Below are positions 45,101 through 57,100 of a stretch of DNA of 64,000 nucleotides, piece by piece. Source of the DNA: Alentia gelatinosa (taxonomy: Eukaryota; Annelida; Polychaeta; Phyllodocida; Polynoidae); the NCBI GenBank assembly GCA_950022655.1, contig OX465592.1:4609544-4673543 (forward strand), read 5' to 3'. How positions within the stretch are numbered: the stretch's first letter is position 1; each line of letters begins with the position of its first letter. The position numbers and the translations under genes were made by a program. Below the pieces are notes generated by a model. The model did no database searches, was not told the DNA's origin, and saw nothing but the letters and a program-made list of their open reading frames with translations.

Positions 45101-48100
45101 CTTACAGATGGTATGACGTACACACAGTTATCCACATATTTATTTCGGGTTGCGTCTTACAGATGGTATGACATACACACAGTTATCCATGTATTTATTT
45201 CGGGTTGCGTCTTACAGATGGTATGACATACACACAGTTATCCATGTATTTATTTTGGGTTGCGTCTTACAGATGGTATGACGTACACACAGTTATCCGT
45301 GTATTTATTTCGGGTTGCGTCTTACAGATGGTATGATGTACACACCGTTATCCATGTATTTATTTCGGGTTGCGTCTTACAGATGGTATGACATACACAC
45401 AGTTATCCACGTATTTATTTCGGGTTGCGTCTTACAGATGGTATGACGTACACACAGTTATCCACGTATTTATTTCGGGTTGCGTCTTACAGATGGTATG
45501 ACATACACACAGTTATCCATGTATTTATTTCGGGTTGCGTCTTACAGATGGTATGACATACACACAGTTATCCGTGTATTTATTTTGGGTTGCGTCTTAC
45601 AGATGGTATGACGTACACACAGTTATCCGTGTATTTATTTCGGGTTGCGTCTTACAGATGGTATGACGTACACACAGTTATCCATGTATTTATTTCGGGT
45701 AGCGTCTTACAGATGGTATGACGTACACACAGTTATCCGTGTATTTATTTCGGGTAGCGTCTTACAGATGGTATGACGTACACACAGTTATCCATGTATT
45801 TATTTCGGGTTGCGTCTTACAGATGGTATGACGTACACACAGTTATCCGTGTATTTATTTAGGGTTGCGTCTTACAGATGGTATGACGTACACACAGTTA
45901 TCCACGTATTTATTTCGGGTTGCGTCTTACAGATGGTATGACATACACACAGTTATCCATGTATTTATTTCGGGTTGCGTCTTACAGATGGTATGACATA
46001 CACACAGTTATCCATGTATTTATTTTGGGTTGCGTCTTACAGATGGTATGACGTACACACAGTTATCCGTGTATTTATTTCGGGTTGCGTCTTACAGATG
46101 GTATGATGTACACACCGTTATCCATGTATTTATTTCGGGTTGCGTCTTACAGATGGTATGACATACACACAGTTATCCACGTATTTATTTCGGGTTGCGT
46201 CTTACAGATGGTATGACGTACACACAGTTATCCACGTATTTATTTCGGGTTGCGTCTTACAGATGGTATGACATACACACAGTTATCCATGTATTTATTT
46301 CGGGTTGCGTCTTACAGATGGTATGACATACACACAGTTATCCGTGTATTTATTTTGGGTTGCGTCTTACAGATGGTATGACGTACACACAGTTATCCGT
46401 GTATTTATTTCGGGTTGCGTCTTACAGATGGTATGACGTACACACAGTTATCCATGTATTTATTTCGGGTAGCGTCTTACAGATGGTATGACGTACACAC
46501 AGTTATCCGTGTATTTATTTCGGGTAGCGTCTTACAGATGGTATGACGTACACACAGTTATCCATGTATTTATTTCGGGTTGCGTCTTACAGATGGTATG
46601 ACGTACACACAGTTATCCGTGTATTTATTTCGGGTTGCGTCTTACAGATGGTATGACGTACACACAGTTATCCATGTATTTATTTCGGGTTGCGTCTTAC
46701 AGATGGTATGACGTACACACAGTTATCCGTGTATTTATTTCGGGTTGCGTCTTGCAGATGGCACCTTCATGGAGGAGCAGGGTTGTTACAGATCAGACAC
46801 CCCGCTTCCCGGACTCCATACCATCGACTCCCTGCTTCCCGATAAATGCATCACGGCGTGCGCTGCATCGCAATTCATGGCCATCAAGGTAAGCTCCTCC
46901 ACCCATAACTACGATTGCAGGACGTTAGGGCCCACCACCTAAAAGTCGGGACGTTAGGGCCCAGCTGATACCCGCGGTGAGAAAGCCTCAGTCGCCCCTC
47001 GGCCGCACTGCAATGCCGCATTCATACCTGTGGTGCCGGGAGCAAGAAATGGCATAAATGGACGTTAGGGCCCGCCTGATTTTGTAGAATTGGTTATTGT
47101 TCCTAAAAAAAACGCTAAAAACGGAAATGACAAGGTGTTCGCAAATTTCATGAAATGTAAATGATGATTTGACATGTATGTCAATGATATATGCCGATGT
47201 TATCATAGGTGGGCCCTAACGTCCCGATGGGTGGGCTCTAACGTCCCGATGAGTTGGCCCTAACATCCTGACTTTTGGATTAACGTCTACATACCGTATG
47301 CATATGTCAATGATATTATAGGTGGGCCCTAATGTCCTGATGAGTGGGCCCTAACGTCCTGACTTTCAGATGGTGGGCCCTAACGTCTACATACCGTATG
47401 GATATGTCAATGATATATGCCAATGTTATCATAGGTGGGCCCTAACGTCCTGATGAGTGGGCCCTAACGTCCTGACTTTCAGATGGTGGACCCTAACGTC
47501 TACATACCGTATGCATATGTCAATGATATATGCTGAGGTTATTATAGGTGGGCCCTAACGTCCTGATGAGTGGCCCCTAACGTCCCGACTTTTGGATGGT
47601 GGGCCCTAATGTCTACATACTGTATGCATATGTCAATGATATATGTCAATGTTATTATAGGTGGGCCCTAACGTCCTGATGAGTGGGCCCTAACGTCCCG
47701 ACTTTTGGATGGTGGGCCCTAACGTCTACATACTGTATGCATATGTCAATGATATATGCCAATGTTATTATAGGTGGGCCCTAACGTCCTGATAAGTGGG
47801 CCCTAATGTCCCGACTTTTGGATGGTGGGCCCTAACGTCTACATACTGTATGCATATGTCAATGATATATGCTGATGTTATTATAGGTTGGCCCTAACGT
47901 CCTGATGAGTGGGCCCTAACGTCCTGACTTTCGGATGGTGGGCCCTAACGTCTATATACTGTATGCATATGTCAATGATATATGCTGATGTTATTATAGG
48001 TGGGTCCTAACGTCCTGATGAGTGGGCCCTAACGTCCTGACTTTCGGATGGTGGGCCCTAACGTCTACATACTGTATGCATATGTCAATGATATATGCTG

Positions 48101-51100
48101 ATGTTATTATAGGTTGGCCCTAACGTCCTGATGAGTGGGCCCTAACGTCCTGACTTTCGGATGGTGGGCCCTAACGTCTACATACTGTATGCATATGTCA
48201 ATGATATATGCTGATGTTATTATAGGTGGGTCCTAACGTCCTGATGAGTGGGCCCTAACGTCCTGACTTTCGGATGGTGGGCCCTAACGTCTACATACCG
48301 TATGCATGTCAATGATATATATGCCAATGTTATTATAGGTGGGCCCTAACGTCCTGATAAGTGGGCCCTAATGTCCTGACTTTCGGATGGTGGGCCCTAA
48401 CGTCTACATACTTTAACTACATGTCGTATGTGCACCACAAGCTTATTACGCGTTTCTCCACTAAGTGGAGGCATGACACGAGGACGATCAATATCAATGA
48501 GGGGAATAATCAATAAGTACGTCCCGTATTTACAGCCCACTTTTATGGAGGTCGATGAAACTAAAACACCCACAAAACATGACATGCGCCCGCATGGCTA
48601 CAATAATCCTCAAATACCATTAAACACTACTCTGTGAATAATACCCTGCACTAGCTCAGAGCTGCTCGTGAAGAGTTGTTCGTATGGATGTGACAGTGCT
48701 GCAGGTCTTTTACTATATACCTGTGTGCGAATGTCTATGAAATACTGCCCGCTGCTAGGGGTGTAGTATAAATAAAGTTTGTGCCCGCTGTGACAGCGGA
48801 CCGTAGTGAATGGCACTGGATTTTCGCAGAGCAGAAAAGTTAATGAAACAGGTTTTTAAATGATTAGGCGGTATATAGTAATAAGAAAACGTAGTGACTT
48901 AGCCCGTATACGGATGACCATTCTCAGTCATTTGATGAAAAATATGGCCCTCCCGCCTATGGTGTTGAGCCGTATTTTTTCATCAAATGACCTCGATCGG
49001 CAATCCATATGGGCTCAGTAACCACGTTTTTTCATAGCATTAATGTTAGGACAAACCCTACACTCAGTCAGAGCTTCTCGTGATGGGTTGCTCATATGGA
49101 TGTGATAGGGCTGTAGGGTTAGTGTTAGGACGTACCCTACACTAACTCAGAACTGCTCATGATGAATTACTCGTATAGGGGACAGAGCCATTGTTAGTTC
49201 ATAAATCAGTCACTAGGTGGCTAGCAGTATGGCAGGTCCTTTGGGGGGACAGATCTATATTCTGGCACTTTGTTCTTATGAAATGCAACTGCCTTTTAAT
49301 GTTTTACCATGGTCCACTTTACTCTCTACACCCATTCCCAGAGCCTGATAAGATAATGATTAAACCCAGGACATGATGTTTTTCACATGGAACCTTTTAA
49401 ATACATATGTGAGCAACGCTAGAGTTGTGACACTTCCCAATTACCACTCACTTCTTTTGCACCTCCATTAGTGAAGAACACCTACTTTTTCACCTCCATT
49501 ACTGAAGAACACCTACTCGGGGGGAATCATGGCAGTCCCCATGGCTTATAGGCTATATGCCGTATAGATGTGGCAGGCCTGCAGAGTGAGTTATAGTGTT
49601 AGGACGTACCCTACACTAAGTCACAACTACTCGTAATGAGTTGCTCATATGGATGTGATAGGGCTGTAGGGTTAGTGTTAGGACGTACCCTACACTAAGT
49701 CAGAACTACTCGTAATGAGTTACTCATATGGATGTGACAGGGCTGTAGGTCAGAGGCAGCGTCAGTCATATTCCACAGGTGTGTAATGGGCGATGGCCGG
49801 CAGCGGGGCAGTAAAATCGGGTCAGTGAAATCATCGACAAGAGGTCGCTGACAAGTCTGTTATATTGGTGAGAATCGGAAACGCCAACATCTTCAGACAC
49901 AGATTCTTTCACATGTCAAACACTATAGGGGAAACTTATGAAAGTTTAGGGTCAGAGCTCGTATCACATCGAATCTGAAGCCGTGTGAATTACATAGCGA
50001 TTCAAATGAGATTGGAAAAAGCTCTGACGCTAAACTTGAACAGGTTTCTGAATTTATCTCATCCTTCACATTGACTAATGGGCCAACATTCGTAACATAA
50101 CCCCCATCGGATATATTTCCCAAATATCTCATGGGTGTTGGAGTTCCCAATGTTACGTCTATGAAAAAAAGATACCAGGGGTGAGATAATGGTGGAGATT
50201 TACGGTGTACAGTACTCTATGTGTTCGGTCAGATTTTACCGTGTGCTGACCGATATTGGGTCGTATTTTACTGTGTGCTGACCGGTATTGGGTCGTATTT
50301 TACTGTGTGCTGTCCGGTATTGGGTCGTATTTTACTGTGTGCTGACCGGTATTGGGTCGTATTTTACTGTGTGCTGTCCGATATTGGGTCGTATTTTACT
50401 GTATGCTGACCGGTATTGGGTCAGTTTGTTTACGTTGCTGATGGAGCTGGGAATTTACAGTGTGCTGACTGGTATTGGGTCAGATTTTATGGTCTGCTGT
50501 CTGGTACTGGTTTAGTTTTTACATTGTACTCTCTGGTATTCAGTCAGTTTTTATCGTGTGCTGTCTGACAATGGGTCAGGTTTTACGATGTGCTGTCTGG
50601 TTTTGGGTCCGGTTTTTACTGTGTGCTGTGAGATAAAACACCAGGGGTGAGATGTTACCTGAAATGACGGACATTGACTTCAGAACCCGGACCGGTGTCA
50701 CTGCCTGCCGTCCCTGGAGCGCTACTTCGAGCCCGTGGTGAGGTCGGCCGCCTTCTGCGACCGCTGCTCGGGCGTCTCCGACCCTGACGTCACGCTGCCC
50801 AAGTGCGGGGTCCAGTTCGGCGGCTACTACGAGGTCTACAAGATCAACGGTGAGTATGAGGTCTACAAGGTCAATGATGAGGTCTACAAGGTCAACGGTG
50901 AGCATGAAGTCTGCAAGGTCAACAGTGAGTATGAGGTCTACAAGGTCAACAGTAAGTATGAGGTCTACAAGGTCAACAGTGAGTATGAAGTCTACAAGGT
51001 CAATGATGAGGTCTACAAGGTCAACGGTGAGTACGAGGTCTATAAGGTCAACAGTGAGTATGAAGTCTACAAGGTCAACGGTAAGTATGAGGTCTACAGG

Positions 51101-54100
51101 GTCAATGGTGAGTATGAGGTCTACAAGGTCAACAGTGAGTATGAGGTCTACAAGGTCAACGGTGAGTATGAGGTCTACAAGGTCAACGGTGAGTATGAGG
51201 TCTACAAGGTCAACAGTGAGGTCTACAAGGTCAACGGTGAGTATGAGGTCTACAAGGTCAACAGTGAGGTCTACAAGGTCAACGGTGAGTATGAGGTCTA
51301 CAAGGTCAACAGTGAGGTCTACAAGGTCAACGGTGAGTATGAGGTCTACAAGGTCAACAGTGAGTATGAGGTCTACAGGGTCAATGGTGAGTATGAAGTG
51401 TGCAAGGTCAACAGTGAGTATGAGGTCTACAAGGTCAATGGTGAGTATGAGGTCTACAAGGTCAACAGTAAGTATGAGGTCTACAAGATTAACGGTGAGT
51501 ATTAGGTCTACAAGGTCAATGATGAGGTCTACAAGGTCAACGGTGAGTACGAGGTCTACAAGGTCAACAGTGAGGTCTACAAGGTCAATGGTGAGTATGA
51601 AGTCTGCAAGGTCAACAGTGAGTATGAGGTCTACAAGGTCAACAGTGAGTATGAGGTCTACAAGGTCAACAGTGAGTATGAGGTCTACAAGGTCAACAGT
51701 GAGGTCTACAAGGTCAACGGTGAGTATGAGGTCTACAAGGTCAACAGTGAGTATGAGGTCTACAAGGTCAACAGTGAGTATGAAGTCTACAAGGTCAACA
51801 GTGAGTATGAAGTCTACAAGGTCAATGATGAGGTCTACAAGGTCAACAGTGAGTATGAGGTCTACAAGGTCAACAGTGAGTATGAGGTCTACAAGGTCAA
51901 TGATGAGGTCTACAAGGTCAACAGTGAGTATGATTTTGTGTAGGTGCAAATGAATGTAAACACTTTAATTCAATTTTGTTGTAGATTCAAATAAATGTAA
52001 ACACTCTAATGCCACTTTATGCAGGTCCAAATGCATGTAAAGACTTAATTCTCATTTTGTTGTAGGTTAAAATGAATGTAAACAATTCGTTGATTGTCAA
52101 CTCTTTAATATCATTTATTTTGTAGGTTAAAATGAATGTAAACACTTAATTGACATTCTTTTAGGTTTAAGTAATTGTTAGCACTATACTCTTAATGTCT
52201 TGTATGTGTAGAAGACTATAACCATTGACCTGTAATATTGTTGTAGGTACCTACGGACCGTGGTTCTCATCTCAACCCGATAACCACAATGAATACGCCT
52301 TCTGCGGCAACTTCGCTTTTGACGACTTTTACAAATACAAGCTGGTCGACTCACTGTGCTCTGACCCCTTCAGGAGTTTATGTGAGATTTGTAAGTACAC
52401 CTTATGTCTACAACTTGGTGTCGTAGTTTAAGATGTACACAGAAACATTTTTCTTAGGTATATAGTATACATAAAGGTTTAAGTGAAAGAAAGGAGAGGG
52501 CACGGCAGTAGACCTTCTGCGGTCAACCCCCTCTCCTCACACACACTGACCAGGGAGACCGGACACATCCCTGCAGGGTCCCACACGCAGCACATGTTTT
52601 TACCAGCCACTCATCATCATGGTGGACAAAAACAACGAAGATTCCCAGGAACCAAGGCTTGATTTTGAGTTCACCGGGCAAAATCAGTAGGCCTGGAAAG
52701 AAAGACCACAGAGGTGCTGTCCAGCAAAGAATATGCCGACTTTGACATCTTAGTCATTATGACTGCAGGCGATGTGAAGGAGCTGGACATACCACATGGC
52801 CAAGCCAGGCAGCTGCTACAAGGTCTAGCCAAGCTGGGTAACCCTAACTTCACGGAGACGCCCAAGAGAAGGAGGAGCGAGTCAGAGGACAGCGAGGAAG
52901 ACAATGACACCCCCTCAACGGAGGATGAGGCCGACAACAACACGGCCTTACTCAATGCAGCCTCCGGGTGGGAGAAGGTCATCTATCCCCATCTGTAAAC
53001 TCTCTACAAATACATTGCACTGTTTTATTAGATTGTTTTTTGTAAAAGATAAGGAGTAACATGTTTTATCAGGCTTAAAATAAAATATGCTTTGATTGAA
53101 CTAAGATTATTGAGGGGAAGGTCCCAAATTCATAATTTCATAGATGAGGTGAGTGATTAGCAGGGTGGAAAGATGTTAGGAGTATTACAGAACAAGTCAA
53201 TTCTAATGGCAGTTGTCTGAGTGTGCATACGCAAAATGGAAGCCGGTTTATTCATATTACAGTTTCTGGGGGGTTGTCCTGTCAATGCGAACCCTTACTA
53301 TGTGCAGAATGGTAGCTGGTTTATCTATATTGCAGTTTCTGGGGTTTGTCCTATAGATGCAAATCTGTGCTATGTGCAGAATGGTAGTCGGTTTATTTAC
53401 ATTGCAGTTTCAGGAGGTTGTCCTATAGACGCAAACCCGTACTTAATGCAGAATGGTAACCAGTTTATTTATATTGCAGTTTCAGGGGGTTGCCCTATAG
53501 ATGCGAACCCTTACTACGTGCAGAATGGTAGCCGGTGCGTCTACGTGGAGAACTACGCCCTGTCATGGTACAAGGCCCGCGAGAACTGCCACTCTCTGGG
53601 CGGGGACCTGCTCATCATCGACTCACCCACCCTGCGCCAGTTCCTCATCAGGAGTCTAAATACGCTCGGCTATAAAACCAAGTTCTTCTGGATCGGTCTG
53701 GTCGCCACAGAATGGATGTGGAACTCAGGTATGTTTATAGCACTAATTTTCCGATGTTGGAAACTCAGATATTGGCTGTTTTCATTGTCAGGTGCCCCAT
53801 TAATGTTCACACTGTGGGAACAGATCATCTCGTAAACTCAGATGTTGGCTGTTTTTATTGTCAGGTGCCCTGTTAATGTATATCCTGTGGGAAGAGATCG
53901 TCTTTTAAACTCAGATATTGGCTGTTATTGTTCTAAGGTACCCATTAATATACAATGCTGAGGGAACAGATTGCCTCGCAAACTCAGATGTTGGCTGTTT
54001 TCATTGTCAGGTGCCCCATTAATGTTAACACTGTGAGAACAGATTGCCTCGTAAACTCAGATGTTGGCTGTTTTCAATGTCAGGTGCCCCGTTTATGTAC

Positions 54101-57100
54101 ACACAGTGGGAACAGATCATCTTGTAAACTAAGATATTGGCTGTTTTTATTGTCAGGTGCCCTGTTAATGTATATGCTGTGGGAACAGATCGTCTTGTAA
54201 ACTCAGATATTGGCTGTTATTGTTTTCAGGTACCCATTAATGTACAATGCTGAGGGAAGAGATAGCTCGCAAACTCAGATATTGGGTGTTTTCATTGTCA
54301 GGTGCCCCTTTAATGTATACGCTGTGGGAAGAGATCGTTTCGTAAACTCAGATATATTACTGTTTTCATTGTCACATGCCCCGTTTATGTACACACTGTG
54401 GGACCAGATTGTCTCGTAAACTAAATGTTGGCTGTTTTCATTGTCAGGTGCCCCGTTCATGTACACACTGTGGGAGCCGAACCTGGAGTATGCGAAGCGG
54501 GCGGACACTGACACCTGCCTGGTGGCCAAGTACAACCAGGCAGCGCTGGGATATCTGTGGGCCACAGAGAGGTGTAACACCGGGACGGCCATCAGGGGCT
54601 TCCTGTGTGAGTACGGTGAGTACAGAGCTCCAACATGGAGCCGGGTCCTGCTGAATTACGTATACCTACGAAAAGTACAGGGGCCTGTTTAATAAAATAG
54701 GATCTTACATGAAGACCCTTTTCGGTACCTCCTACAAGGGTTGTCGTTTAACAATATTCAAGTCTGTTTGCTAAGACAGTCTTAGCTGTCCATAAGGTCA
54801 TCCACAAGTGCAGAGTACAAGGAGGCCTCATGCGAAGGATACCGTTTAATAATATTCAACCTCATTCGCTAATCTGACAGTCCTAGCCGACAGAAGGCCA
54901 TCTCTAAGTGTTGAATAAAGTTAATGCACATTGTGCCTGGGTCTCGTTGGCATACTGAAAAGTGTCTTCATGTTCGAGACCATTTATTCAGCAGGCCCCA
55001 GGCACACATAGTGGGGGATATACATCTAGTTCTTGGACTACATAAATGATACAATGATATCTGTAGACAATAATCGATAGTTTTGTGGACAAGTGACCGT
55101 AAACACCGGGACGGCCATCAGGGGCTTCCTGTGTGAGTACGGTGAGTACAGAGCTCCAACATGGAGCCGGGGCCTGCTGAATAACGTATACCTACGAAAA
55201 GTACAGGGGCCCGTTTAATAATATAGGATCTTACATAAAGACCCTCTTCTGTACCTCTTACAAGGGTTATCATTTAACAATATTCAAGTCTGTTCGCTAA
55301 GACAATCTTAGCTGTCCATAAGTGTTGAATAAAGTTGACATACATCGTCTCTGGGTCTCTATGGCATACTAAAAAGGGGCTGCATGTACGATCCTAGATT
55401 ATTGAAGGGGCCTCAGGGTACAATGAGACCTCATATGAGGGTTATTTCATTCGCCAATCTAACAATCGACAGAAGGCCATCCACAAGTGTTGAATAAAGT
55501 TAATCCACATGGGTCTCTATGGCATACAAAAAAGTATCTTCATGTTCCTCCTTCAGATGCTATATTGTTGCCGATAAGTTGTGGTTTCTATATTCCTAAT
55601 TCCGTGGCCAAAAATTTATCACATTAATAAACGGAACGTTGGTAAATGGTGCTTGATCGGATGGCCAACATGGGCTAAGGTATTACGTAATTCGCCTGGG
55701 ACTCCTATACAATTTGGGAACTAATCTTTCAATCCTGAATCAATAGATTTGTATTGGGCTTAAATCCATAGCAGTTCGAATGAACTTTCTCAGACAGTTT
55801 CACATTTCTCTTCACCACAGAGAGAGTAAGACCGACCACAGAAGCACCGACCACCGAACGAGCGACGACCACAGCGGAACCGACCACGACACAGGCACCG
55901 ACAACGACCCCAGAACCGACGACCACGACGCCGGAACCCACGACAGTCGCCATCACCACAGCAGCTCCCACCACACTGCAGCCCACGACCGAACCGCCCA
56001 CAACCACAGGTAGAAATATCGCTGAGCACCTAGAATCTAGGATATGAAAGAGTACATTCTTTTATTATTCACCTTATACAAAGTGCCCGCAGAAGACACA
56101 TAAGGAGTTTGTATGTACATACCCAGCGCATACGGATATGTTGTATGCTCCGCGTGGCGTATATGGAAAAATAGTGCGTACGGAAAAATAGCGCATAACT
56201 AAAACGAACTGATATGAATATGCCACTTGTCCAGAAAAGGTGGATAATGAATACAATACAGACTGGCTTCAGATAAAAGCGGTTGTATGCTCCTCGGAGT
56301 TGACTCTGCGCAATAAAAGCGTCCTCTGTCCTACGATGTAAAGTTGATGTTACGCAATATCCTCGCAGATGCTTGGATATTACTACGCGTCAACTCCTCG
56401 GAGCATACGGCCGCTTGTATCTGAAACCAGTCAATATTATATTCTCGGGAGCGGTGCTGACGTCACTAAGATACACTGCGTTGCTCGATTGTCTCGCTGT
56501 GCAGTTTATTTTCCCGAAAGCGGTGCAGTGCACTCTCATCGCTCAAAGGGTTAAACAACTTTTCACTCCATTGCAACCAATGTTAAATACACTGTACATC
56601 TCAGGTAATATCTACGTAAATATATAACATAGAGAAACCAAACAAAAAATGGCATGCAGCTGGAGAACAGAGGAAGAGAGTATATGGATTTTTTTTTATC
56701 CCTTTTTATGCAAAGATTGTTTTATTTGGTGTGTTCTCAAGCAAACTGCCGAAATTGCAGATGACAGGCTGCTGCAACTGTCAAAACAAAAACTTATTAA
56801 AAAGTACATAATTATTCAAATTCAAACATTGACACTTCTCTCCCACAATGTTTATTCATATCACTTGACAGAAGAACATCAAACAACCTCTAACTACGCA
56901 TATTAATCATGTGCAGTGAGTTCAAACATCGATTTACGTTTCGTCGATCGAGCGATAATAACAGAAAGCTAGGGTGCTCGAAACTGGCAATACCCTTTGC
57001 CCCAAGCGGTCGTGAAAGAAACTAAACGTTCCGCTCCCGAGAATATTTATCCTACCCCTCATATAAATATCCATAGACTTAACATGGTGTGACTGTATAC

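Noticed and set aside
50576..51953. 457-codon minus-strand frame (ILTVDLVDL repeats) and the 367-codon + frame
   Set aside because: Shadows of the 27/21-bp array. The real exon is on the + strand in another frame.
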